Shown: piece by piece, positions 1 through 6,833 of the stretch
Layout: each line of letters starts with the position of its first letter
How positions within the stretch are numbered: position 1 is the stretch's first letter
Assembly (NCBI GenBank): GCA_964489845.1
Contig: CAZAZV010000006.1
Location: 1-40,737, forward strand
Direction of reading: 5' to 3'
DNA from: GWA1-54-12 sp964489845
Lineage (GTDB): Bacteria > Patescibacteriota > Minisyncoccia > UBA6257 > GWB1-50-10
Length of the DNA stretch: 40,737 nt
Translations under genes and position numbers: made by a program
The notes under the pieces: generated by a model
Seen by the model: the letters and a program-made list of their open reading frames with translations, nothing else
The model's database searches: none
Told to the model about the DNA's origin: nothing

Positions 1-55
1 GCGGAATTCCCCCCACCCCCTTCCGCCCGCCTCGCCTTGAACCGGAGCGGAAAGG
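1..55. repeat. Left arm of a 55-bp perfect inverted repeat
   Basis: The first 55 bases are the exact reverse complement of 1708-1762. The arm is very GC-rich with C-runs, unlike the A/T-rich DNA it encloses. The match stops at base 56. On the outer side it reaches the window edge, so the repeat may be longer. The arms bracket three minus-strand genes (92-1553). No transposase is inside, so this may be a non-autonomous element, an invertible segment, or two copies of a dispersed genomic repeat. An assembly artefact cannot be excluded because the arm touches the window edge. Confidence 0.9.
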
Positions 56-91
56 ACGATTTCAAGTTTTTCTTTGGCGGCAAATTCTTTT

Positions 92-631
92 TTATTCTAT
101 TCCTTTGGCTAAATGTTTCAAGCCATTTGCTCCTTCGTAAAAATCTTGAGCCCAAAGTATTCGGTCAAAATTTCGTAGTGAAAAATTATATTTGTGAGCT
201 AATTTTTTACATTTTTCTAAATATTCAAAATATGTAGCAGTTCTTGTAGTCGGGTTTCCGATTATTTCTTCACCAAAATTTTTCAGGGCTGCACAAGCCC
301 TATAATCTGCAACCGTAAAATCATCGGGATAACATACAGTTAAAATTGCGGAGGCCATAGGAATACCAATGCTGGGGATTGATGTAAGGATATTAAGTTT
401 TTGTTCTGGCGTTGTGGCCCGAAAAACTTCCGATGTAATTTCGCGGATAGTTTTTTTACTTTTTTCAATTCCTCTGCGGACATTCGTTTTTGCGCGATTA
501 GATTTCCAAATTACAATCGCAAAAAATTCTTCCGAAGCAAGATAGCCATTCTTTTGAAAATTTTTATTTACATCCGTAAAAAGATAATTTTCAAGAAAAT
601 AGTATTTGAGATATTCTTCTAAATTATCCAT
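92..631 (-). CDS. HhH-GPD-like small DNA-binding/glycosylase-related protein
   Basis: 179 residues. The central segment (about residues 85-115) reads IPSIGIPMASAILTV followed by a conserved-looking TVADYR. This resembles a helix-hairpin-helix followed by the aspartate region of the HhH-GPD base-excision glycosylase fold; the Asp of VADYR sits where the catalytic Asp would be expected. There is no Fe-S cysteine cluster. It is the last gene of a three-gene minus-strand set after the XRE regulator and the HNH nuclease, 6 bp after the nuclease stop. Codons are A/T-rich like those two and unlike the rest of the window. A DNA-binding or repair role is inferred from the motif; enzymatic activity is not established. 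Confidence 0.55.
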   Translation of the reverse strand: MDNLEEYLKYYFLENYLFTDVNKNFQKNGYLASEEFFAIVIWKSNRAKTNVRRGIEKSKKTIREITSEVFRATTPEQKLNILTSIPSIGIPMASAILTVCYPDDFTVADYRACAALKNFGEEIIGNPTTRTATYFEYLEKCKKLAHKYNFSLRNFDRILWAQDFYEGANGLKHLAKGIE

Positions 632-637
632 GTATCT

Positions 638-1342
638 TTATTCGTTAAAAGCGTTTCCTTTTCCTAGATTGCATTGAGAACATTTCGTCTCCAAATTTTC
701 AAGAATGGTTTCGCCACCTTTCGACCACGGAGTAATGTGGTCAACGTGCAATTCGACATCTCTTTCTTTTAGCGGGCTACGCCCGCATTTTTGGCAGGTA
801 AATCCGTCCCGCATCAAAATCCTAAATCTTAACCTGTCCGATATTCCTCTTCTGGTTTTATGTTTAAATACTTGTCCAGAAACCTCATCAACAGAGGTCG
901 TTTCACTTTCTACGCCGCTCACCGCTTCATCTTCTATTTTGTCGGCGTTGATGTAAGCAACAAAAATTTCTAACGCTTTCATCCAACTACCAAAGTGTCT
1001 TTTGTAAGTGCCAGCATTATACGCTGACACAGGTGGGACCATCTCCGATATTCTTGGCTGTCTGCCAAGTTTCGTCCACGCTTCCTCAAGATTTTTAAAT
1101 AATTCTTCGTCAGAAAGCCGAGTATTCTGTTGGATTTTTGCTTTGCCAAGTCCCGCTAAAGTGGTGGCCTTAGACCAAGAGCCGAACCTTCTTTTGGGCG
1201 TTGAGTTATCAAACTTTCCATGTTTCCCATATTGGCTCATTGTCAAAAAATCCTGCCCCAATTCAGCCGCCACTCGTTTTATGTCGGCGATTATTTCTTC
1301 ATCTGGGACGTTGCGATAAATTTTTTCTAGTTCAAATTTCAT
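638..1342 (-). CDS. HNH endonuclease with two homing-nuclease-associated repeats
   Basis: 234 residues. The N-terminal half has two copies of a repeat ending in RRFGSW-x-KA (about residue 55) and KRHFGSW-x-KA (about residue 122), typical of DNA-binding repeats attached to HNH nucleases. The C-terminal domain (about 165-234) is a zinc HNH nuclease: CQKCG, then HVDHITPWSKGG, then CSQCN. The His-Asp-His core and the four cysteines are intact, so it should be catalytically competent. It follows the XRE regulator by 4 bp and precedes the HhH-GPD-like gene by 6 bp. The layout resembles controller-regulated nuclease cassettes, but no methyltransferase is visible, so calling it restriction-modification would go too far. 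Codon use is A/T-rich, consistent with transfer. Confidence 0.85.
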   Translation of the reverse strand: MKFELEKIYRNVPDEEIIADIKRVAAELGQDFLTMSQYGKHGKFDNSTPKRRFGSWSKATTLAGLGKAKIQQNTRLSDEELFKNLEEAWTKLGRQPRISEMVPPVSAYNAGTYKRHFGSWMKALEIFVAYINADKIEDEAVSGVESETTSVDEVSGQVFKHKTRRGISDRLRFRILMRDGFTCQKCGRSPLKERDVELHVDHITPWSKGGETILENLETKCSQCNLGKGNAFNE

Positions 1343-1346
1343 AGTT

Positions 1347-1553
1347 TTACTTTAGCAAGTCTTCAATAGAAACGCCGAGGGCTTTCGCAATTTTTGCGGT
1401 TATAAGAACGGACGGTGTTTTAATAACCCCGCTTTCAATTTTGGTAAGGGTTGTATACTTCACGCCTGACTTTTGAGCAAAATCCTCTTGCGAAAGCCCT
1501 AATTTTGCCCGGCGTTTCTTGATATTTTCGCCGATGTTATTTCCAGTTGCCAT
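1347..1553 (-). CDS. XRE-family HTH regulator (controller-like)
   Basis: 68 residues, almost entirely one HTH_3 domain: KKRRAKLGLSQEDFAQKSGV, then TTLTKIESG, then IAKALGVSIEDLL. This is the size and shape of stand-alone controller proteins that govern nuclease genes. It is first in the three-gene cassette and lies directly downstream of a strong palindromic site (1566-1613), the expected autoregulatory operator. No Shine-Dalgarno is visible before the ATG. Repression of its own operon is inferred from position, not shown. Confidence 0.85.
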   Translation of the reverse strand: MATGNNIGENIKKRRAKLGLSQEDFAQKSGVKYTTLTKIESGVIKTPSVLITAKIAKALGVSIEDLLK

Positions 1554-1565
1554 ATTAGCAGTATC

Positions 1566-1613
1566 TTGATAGTATGAAAGTGATTTGATATACTTTCATT
1601 ATCATACTATCAA
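1566..1613. promoter_or_regulatory. Palindromic operator upstream of the XRE-HNH operon
   Basis: TTGATAGTATGA at 1566-1577 is the exact reverse complement of 1602-1613. Nested inside, ATGAAAGT at 1574-1581 is the exact reverse complement of 1592-1599 around a centre 3 bp away. The block ends 13 bp upstream of the regulator's start codon and contains several A/T-rich hexamers that could be -35 or -10 boxes (for example TTGATA on the minus strand at 1608-1613). Two interlocking dyads suggest a multi-site operator for the XRE protein. The exact promoter boxes cannot be fixed. Confidence 0.6.
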
Positions 1614-1707
1614 AAATTATGATTTCTTTCAATTCAGAAAAGAAAGGCCCGCTTTTGGCCTTCATAAAGTCCGAGCCAACATTTTTAACAGGTTCTTTGG
1701 TAGTTTG

Positions 1708-1762
1708 CCTTTCCGCTCCGGTTCAAGGCGAGGCGGGCGGAAGGGGGTGGGGGGAATTCCGC
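1708..1762. repeat. Right arm of the 55-bp perfect inverted repeat
   Basis: Exact reverse complement of 1-55. Within and just beyond this arm is a second, local hairpin: GCGGGCGGAA (1733-1742) pairs with TTCCGCCCGC (1757-1766) around a G-rich loop. At the left end only part of such a hairpin is inside the window, so the full element probably continues leftward. Between the cassette and this arm, 1637-1660 holds a short AAGGCC/GGCCTT hairpin. Confidence 0.9.
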
Positions 1763-2063
1763 CCGCTGAGCCCAATCAGTTCCGTTCGGATATTTTCAAA
1801 CAGACACCGCACTATCAAACACCATCCCCTTGCGGGATGGTATTGATATTATGGACGATGTTCGTGGGACTCGAACGGGAAAGGGGTCAGGCGATAGGAT
1901 GTGTCCGCGAGATAACAAATCCATCGTCCCGAGGAGCTCCGCCAGCTGGCGGAGCGGGGGAGGGGCTACCTTAACCCGCTGTCGGAAGCCCCCGAAACCG
2001 AGGGTTTCGGGAAGGCGCGCGGCGCCACATTCAACCCCGCCCCCTCCGCCGAGGTTTATGAAT
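1763..2063. repeat. Non-coding, hairpin-rich stretch
   Basis: About 300 bp without a credible gene. It contains a series of exact hairpins: ACCATCCC (1821-1828) with 1834-1841; GGACGATG (1853-1860) with 1922-1929; the perfect 20-bp palindrome GCTCCGCCAGCTGGCGGAGC (1936-1955); and CCCGAAACC (1991-1999) with 2003-2011 around a 3-base loop. Spacing and composition resemble clustered REP-type palindromes rather than one RNA fold. It separates the nuclease cassette from fic, so it may mark an integration hot spot. Confidence 0.6.
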
Positions 2064-3182
2064 TTACACCTTATTTAAGAGTGTAATAAGAGGGGTGAAA
2101 ATATATACTCTTTTTCTTTTGTCCGAGCTTATAGTACGTGCAATTAACCCCTTTTCTTCAAAAAGTTTAACTAACCCAGCGACAGGAATATAAGTAGATT
2201 TTAATTCCTTCATAATTGCGCCGGGGAAGAAAACTGGATGCTCGAATATATAAGCTAGAAACTTTTGTAAGTAAGGAGACTTAGATATTGCTACTTTACT
2301 TTCTATTTCATCATAGAGCCGATTTATTTTTTCGATTAATTCTAGTGTTTCTTTAGCTTGAGTAGTAACAGAATCAAAGAAGAATTTTAACCACTGTTCA
2401 TGTCTCATTGTGGTATCTACTTTATGCAACGTTTCGCGGTATGTATTTCTGTTCGCGTCAAAGTAACCACTCATATAAAGCGTAGGTTGAGAAAGCCGCT
2501 TATTTTCATAGAGAATAAGCGGTATTAACCATCTCCCAACACGACCATTTCCATCTTCAAAGGGATGTACCGCTTCAAATTGATAATGAGCCAGACCAGC
2601 CTTAGTAAGTGGGTCGTCTATTCCTTTCTCTATGTACTTGAAGAGATTATCCATGTAAGAGTCCACTGTCGGGTAATATGGCGGGACGTAAATCGCCTTT
2701 TCGATGGGGTCGTCCTCCTTTTCACCAATCCATACATCACATTTACGGAAATCCCCTAGCGTACCCTTATGACGAACGCCCGTGAGCAAAGTTTTATGTA
2801 TCCCCTTGATATGATTTTTATCAACCTTCCTACCAGATTGCACAAGATCAATAGCTTGCCGCATCGCTCGACGATAGTTAAAAACTTCTGCTGTACCAGA
2901 GTAGCTAGTTTTCTGCCCAGCCTCATATTTGTATACATCGGAGACCGTACTGATAGTTCCTTCAATTTTTGAGCTCATCACCGCCTCTTTAGTGATGAGT
3001 GGCGAGATAAAGAGCTCTGGATTAAAGAATTTTTTACCAAGGCCACTTCCACCCAATGCCTGAAGTTGTCCAAGGCCATATTCTGCCTCGGACTTCTCTC
3101 TTGTGAAGACATTAGCATCGAGCTTCATTCCTTCTACGAGAAGGAAACCGGGTTCATGATATCTAATTCCTGGCTTTTTCAT
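2064..3182 (-). CDS. Fic family protein (probable AMP-transferase)
   Basis: 372 residues. The Fic core motif HPFEDGNGRVGRW lies at about 205-217, with the catalytic His and the nucleotide-binding GNGR. An N-terminal SSKIEGT near residue 70 matches the (S/T)xxxE(G/N) inhibitory helix, so this is a self-inhibited (class II) Fic protein that normally modifies proteins with AMP. The C-terminus (about 300-372) looks like a winged-helix domain, as in Fic proteins that also act as regulators. No separate antitoxin gene is adjacent, which fits an internal inhibitor. The gene is A/T-rich and flanked by repeats, suggesting acquisition. It is likely autoregulated through the palindrome at 3206-3245. The target protein cannot be told. 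Confidence 0.9.
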   Translation of the reverse strand: MKKPGIRYHEPGFLLVEGMKLDANVFTREKSEAEYGLGQLQALGGSGLGKKFFNPELFISPLITKEAVMSSKIEGTISTVSDVYKYEAGQKTSYSGTAEVFNYRRAMRQAIDLVQSGRKVDKNHIKGIHKTLLTGVRHKGTLGDFRKCDVWIGEKEDDPIEKAIYVPPYYPTVDSYMDNLFKYIEKGIDDPLTKAGLAHYQFEAVHPFEDGNGRVGRWLIPLILYENKRLSQPTLYMSGYFDANRNTYRETLHKVDTTMRHEQWLKFFFDSVTTQAKETLELIEKINRLYDEIESKVAISKSPYLQKFLAYIFEHPVFFPGAIMKELKSTYIPVAGLVKLFEEKGLIARTISSDKRKRVYIFTPLITLLNKV

Positions 3183-3198
3183 AATAGGGTGTTCATAT

Positions 3199-3245
3199 AT
3201 TCTGAGGAATACCTATAGGAAAGTCAAGTTTCCTATAGGTATTCC
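3199..3245 (-). promoter_or_regulatory. fic promoter embedded in a 17-bp-arm palindrome
   Basis: 3206-3222 is the exact reverse complement of 3229-3245, with a 6-bp centre. Reading the minus strand, a -35 TTGACT (3222-3227) overlaps the centre, and CAGAAT (3199-3204) sits 17 bp downstream as a -10, so the inner arm fills the spacer. That places RNA polymerase and a dimeric repressor on the same DNA. Predicted transcription starts about 10 nt before the fic ATG. A terminator for leuS is the alternative, but no U-tract follows. Confidence 0.55.
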
Positions 3246-3270
3246 GGGGCATAGATCAAATCCTTATATG

Positions 3271-5607
3271 TTATTTGATTACGAAGTTCAGCACCTTCCC
3301 GGGGATGTAGATAATTTTCGCGCGGGAAGCGTCGGGGATATACGTTTTAATGCGTTCGGAGGCGAGCGCCGCGGCGACGGCGTCGTCTTGCGATGCGGTG
3401 AGTGCAATTGTCACCGTATCGCGCACTTTGCCGTTCACTTGCACCACGAGCTTCACAGCGGTTGCCGCGAGCGCTGATTCGTCATATGTCGGCCACGCGG
3501 CCGCATGGATACTCGTCGTGTGCCCAAGTATGTGCCACAACTCTTCCGTGATGTGCGGCGCGAAGGGCGCGAGGAGGAGGAGGAAGGTCTCGATAACCGC
3601 TTTCGGCGCGGAGGTTTTTTCAATTCCGTTCAGGAAAATCATCAGCTGGCTTATTGCCGTGTTGTACTTGAGCGCCCGGATGTCGTCGCCAACCCTTTTC
3701 ACGCTCTCGTGCATAAGGCACGTGAACTCATCGGTTGATTTCCCCGAAGCGCCTTTTTGGCAGATATCCCACACCCGATTCAAAAAGCGCGCAATTCCCT
3801 TCACTGCCGAGTCGCGGAAATCACCTCCCTGCTCGAAGGGTGCGAGAAACATCAGGTACATACGCAGCGCATCCGCGCCATACGCTTCAATGTATTCGTC
3901 GGGGTTAATGACGTTCCCCCTCGACTTACTCATCTTCGCGCCCTCCTTGATAATGAGGCCGTGCGCGCGGAACTTTGTGAAGGGTTCCTCAAATCCGAGG
4001 AACTCCCAGTCGTGGAGCGCCATAGTGACGAAGCGGACATAGAGGAGATGCAGCACCGCGTGTTCCGCGCCGCCGATATACATATCTACCGGAAGCCACG
4101 CCCTCATTCGCTTCGCACTGAAGGGCTCGGCGGTATTCGCGGGGTCGACGTAGCGGAGATAGTACCACGCGGAGTCGAGGAATGTGTCGGAAACATCGGT
4201 CTCGCGGTGCGCGAGCGCGCCGCATGCGGGACACTTCACCTCATAGAATTCCCGAACCGACGCGAGCGGCGACTCGCCCTTTCCTTCGGGGTGGAAATCC
4301 ATGACGCGCGGCAAGAGAACCGGCAGGTCCTCCTCCGGCACAGCGTACCACCCGGGCATTTCCTTCTGCTCCCCCTTCCCCGCCGCGGCGCACGGGGCGC
4401 AGTAGAGCATCGGAATCGGCGGACCCCAATAGCGCTGGCGCGAGATGAGCCAGTCGCGGAGGTGATAGTGAATATGATGCTCGCCGCCCATCCGCTTCAC
4501 CGCTTCGCCTTTATCGATACGCTGTGTATCGACAATGGGGAGCCCGAAGGCTTCGGCGAATTGTTTATCCCGCTCGTCGTCTGACGGCACGGCCATGATC
4601 GCGCCGGTACCGTAGCCCGAGAGGACATAGTCGGCGACCCAGACGGGAAGTTCGCGCCCGGTCACGGGGTGCACGGCAGTGACGCCCCTGAGCTCAACAC
4701 CCGTTTTCACCCTGCCTTCCGCATTCCGTTCCTGCTCCGTCTTGCGTTTCGCTTGCTCCGCGTACTCTCTGACCTCCTCCGCGTTCGAGACGCGACTCAT
4801 GAGTTCCTCGATGAGCTTGTGTTCCGGCGCGAGCACCACGTATGTGGCACCGAGGACGGTGTCGGGGCGCGTCGTGAAGACCTCGATGCGCGATGCGGAA
4901 TCCTTGAGCGGGAATTCAAGGAGCGCGCCCTCGCTCTTCCCAATCCAGTTCCGCTGCGCGACTTTTACCTTCTCCGACCAATCGATGGTATCGAGGTTCT
5001 TAAGCAATCGGTCTGCGTAGTCGGTGATTTTGAAAAACCACTGTTCCAATTCTTTCTCTTCGACGACAGTACCGCATCGCTCGCACTTCCCGGCGACCAC
5101 CTGCTCGTCGGCGAGAACCGTCTTGTCTTTCGGACACCAGTTGACCGCCTGCTTCTTGCGGTATGCGAGCCTGTGCTTCCACATTTGCACGAAAAGCCAC
5201 TGCGTCCAGTGATAGTATTCGGGAGCATATGTCTCGAGGTGTTCCTTCCACGCGAAACCATTCCCCGTCGCGCGGAGCTGTTCATAGAAGCGCGCTTCCG
5301 AGCGCTGCGCCTGCTCCAGGGGGTGCACGCCCGTCTTGAGCGCATAGTTTTCGGAATGGATGCCGAAACCGTCAAGGCCGATGGGTTCGAAGACGTCGTA
5401 CCCTTTCATCCGCATATACCGGCCATAGATGTCGGAGCCGGTGAAGGCATATACATTCCCGACATGGAGCCCCTCCGCGGAGGGGTACGGGAACATCATC
5501 AGGTTATAGAATTTGCGCTTCGGCGCGTCCAGGTCCGGCTCGTAGACGCCACTCTCTTGCCACGCTTTCTGCCATTTATGCTCAATCTCCCGGTGCGGAT
5601 AGTTCAT
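3271..5607 (-). CDS. leuS: Leucyl-tRNA synthetase
   Basis: 778 residues; charges tRNA-Leu. The class I signature is LHVGN at about 47-51 and KMSKS at about 558-562. The editing domain is present: TTRPDTVLGA and MAVPSDDERD, the latter with the conserved Asp used in mischarged tRNA hydrolysis. Zinc-type cysteine pairs occur early (CPKDK with CERCG) and before the catalytic repeat (CPACG). It is shorter than the roughly 860 residues of E. coli LeuRS. It follows tatD in the same direction after 186 bp, so it may have its own promoter, though none is clear. tRNA-Leu(CAG) lies at 35548 in this window. Confidence 0.97.
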   Translation of the reverse strand: MNYPHREIEHKWQKAWQESGVYEPDLDAPKRKFYNLMMFPYPSAEGLHVGNVYAFTGSDIYGRYMRMKGYDVFEPIGLDGFGIHSENYALKTGVHPLEQAQRSEARFYEQLRATGNGFAWKEHLETYAPEYYHWTQWLFVQMWKHRLAYRKKQAVNWCPKDKTVLADEQVVAGKCERCGTVVEEKELEQWFFKITDYADRLLKNLDTIDWSEKVKVAQRNWIGKSEGALLEFPLKDSASRIEVFTTRPDTVLGATYVVLAPEHKLIEELMSRVSNAEEVREYAEQAKRKTEQERNAEGRVKTGVELRGVTAVHPVTGRELPVWVADYVLSGYGTGAIMAVPSDDERDKQFAEAFGLPIVDTQRIDKGEAVKRMGGEHHIHYHLRDWLISRQRYWGPPIPMLYCAPCAAAGKGEQKEMPGWYAVPEEDLPVLLPRVMDFHPEGKGESPLASVREFYEVKCPACGALAHRETDVSDTFLDSAWYYLRYVDPANTAEPFSAKRMRAWLPVDMYIGGAEHAVLHLLYVRFVTMALHDWEFLGFEEPFTKFRAHGLIIKEGAKMSKSRGNVINPDEYIEAYGADALRMYLMFLAPFEQGGDFRDSAVKGIARFLNRVWDICQKGASGKSTDEFTCLMHESVKRVGDDIRALKYNTAISQLMIFLNGIEKTSAPKAVIETFLLLLAPFAPHITEELWHILGHTTSIHAAAWPTYDESALAATAVKLVVQVNGKVRDTVTIALTASQDDAVAAALASERIKTYIPDASRAKIIYIPGKVLNFVIK

Positions 5608-5779
5608 ACCCAGTAGAGCTACACCGATAGCGTTACCGCTCGGGTAATAGTATGGCTTCCCGACTTTGTATATCGTGAATATATCATATCCTGCACATTT
5701 CTTATCCTCTGGATAATCGGCGTGATTCTACCGAGCATAGAGATAAGCGTAAAACGTAACGCGCGGAACGTAAAGCAAT

Positions 5780-5799
5780 GAGTGAACCCGTTTTCACTC
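5780..5799 (-). terminator. Hairpin at the tatD 3' end (weak terminator)
   Basis: GAGTGAA (5780-5786) pairs with TTCACTC (5793-5799) over a 6-base loop and overlaps the tatD stop codon at 5794. The downstream minus-strand sequence lacks a proper U-tract, so termination would be inefficient. The remaining 5608-5779 holds a small dyad (TTATCC/GGATAA at 5702-5716) and A/T-rich hexamers that may contain the leuS promoter, but no convincing pair could be assigned. Confidence 0.35.
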
Positions 5800-6825
5800 G
5801 CTCCAGTCGAATACGGAGCGGGTAGTTTCCAGTACCTGCCGAGCGCATGCATCCGCGCCCATTCCTTTCAGTTCCGCAAGGCGCTCCAGTACGTATCTCA
5901 CAAACGCCGGTTCGTTGCGGCGGCTCTCGGAGCGCGCTTGCAGCGGCGTGACAAACGGCGCATCCGTCTCGGTCATGATGCGCTCGAGCGGGATGGAGCG
6001 GACAACATCGTCGTAGTCGTGCGTAATCGTGAGCACGCCGCCGAATGTGAAGTAGCCACCGAGTTCAAGAAACCGCTTCGCGAGCGCCGCGTCGCCCGCG
6101 AAGAAATGCATAATGAACGGCGGCAGATGTTTCTCGTGAGAAAAAACTTCGTAAATACCTTCATATGCATCAAGCGAGTGCTTACTCGGGCGACAGTGAA
6201 TCATGAGGGGTTTGCCGACTTCATGGGCAAGGGTGATGTGTTTCAAAAACAGCTCGCGCTGCAACGCTTTTGCGGAAGTCGAATCACCGGAAGTCGGACT
6301 TCCTGCGGAGAAATTTGGAAGTCCGGCTTCCTCACTTCGCGCGCCTTCAATTCCGGTTTTAAGATGGAAATAGTCCAGACCGCATTCGCCGATGGCAATG
6401 ACGAGGGGATGAAAAGCAAGCTCACAAATAAAATCCCAATCAGAGTGTTTTCCGGCAGCTCTCGCAGGCACGCTGGGCTCGGTCCCCGCCGTAGTGGGGC
6501 CAGCGCGCCGAGAGCGCAGAGTGGCGCTCTCCGTCCCGCTTCGCGGGATCTCGCGTAGCGAGACTGGAGAGAGCGAACGCTCGGTGTCCAGGGAAATACT
6601 CTGATTGGGATTTTGAGTTTCTGTAGGGTGCACGCCGACCGTCGCGCGGATGAGGTCGGGATATCGTTCCGCGAGCGCGACGGCTTTCCGTGAATCCTCT
6701 GCGGTCGTCCCGACGGCAACAATGCGCGTCACCCCGGCTTCGCGCGCCCGTGCGAGCATGGCGCCCCGGTCAGCGTCGTAATCAGAGAAATGAGGATGCG
6801 CGTGCGCGTCGGTAAGCGGTATCAC
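5794..6825 (-). CDS. tatD: TatD family metal-dependent DNase with two in-frame insertions
   Basis: 343 residues from a GTG start, against roughly 255-265 for the family. The TatD metal site is intact: DAHAHPH at the start, IGECGLDYF, IHCR, HFFAGD and ETDAPF. The excess length is explained by two inserts. The larger (about residues 71-132) is encoded exactly between the arms of a 17-bp inverted repeat (6430-6614) and is rich in Ser, Arg and Pro. The smaller (about 165-179) is encoded by the palindromes at 6289-6331. Both fall in loops before or between conserved motifs, so the enzyme may still fold. The family is a 3'-5' exonuclease linked to repair and RNA turnover. It follows the AI-2E family gene by 8 bp. 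Confidence 0.93.
   Translation of the reverse strand: MIPLTDAHAHPHFSDYDADRGAMLARAREAGVTRIVAVGTTAEDSRKAVALAERYPDLIRATVGVHPTETQNPNQSISLDTERSLSPVSLREIPRSGTESATLRSRRAGPTTAGTEPSVPARAAGKHSDWDFICELAFHPLVIAIGECGLDYFHLKTGIEGARSEEAGLPNFSAGSPTSGDSTSAKALQRELFLKHITLAHEVGKPLMIHCRPSKHSLDAYEGIYEVFSHEKHLPPFIMHFFAGDAALAKRFLELGGYFTFGGVLTITHDYDDVVRSIPLERIMTETDAPFVTPLQARSESRRNEPAFVRYVLERLAELKGMGADACARQVLETTRSVFDWSE
6289..6331. repeat. Short palindromic insert in tatD
   Basis: GGAAGTCGGACTTCC (6289-6303) is itself a hairpin and is the reverse complement of GGAAGTCCGGCTTCC (6317-6331) with one mismatch. A further GGAAGTC occurs at 6274-6280. It lies in frame in tatD, in a segment that ordinary TatD proteins lack. 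Confidence 0.75.
6430..6614. repeat. Palindromic element inserted in frame in tatD
   Basis: AAAATCCCAATCAGAGT (6430-6446) is the exact reverse complement of 6598-6614. The 151 bp between the arms are packed with small hairpins, including TCCCGC/GCGGGA, CTCGC/GCGAG, GAGCG/CGCTC and AGAGCGC/GCGCTCT. The whole 185-bp block is translated as part of tatD without a stop. The arms encode NPNQS at one end and SDWDF at the other, so the protein insert begins and ends on the repeat. It resembles in behaviour, though not shown in sequence, the palindromic elements that insert in frame in Rickettsia genes. Confidence 0.85.
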
Positions 6826-6833
6826 GAAAGCCG

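Noticed and set aside
1853..1929. A tRNA-like segment with an 8-bp terminal stem and a GTTCGTGGGACTCGAAC block
   Set aside because: Neither strand gives a proper T-arm, D-arm and anticodon arm; the apparent T-loop on the minus strand lacks a pairing stem. It is treated as hairpin-rich spacer.
4669..5616. Long plus-strand open frame opposite leuS
   Set aside because: Antisense shadow of a conserved synthetase gene, with no recognisable domain.
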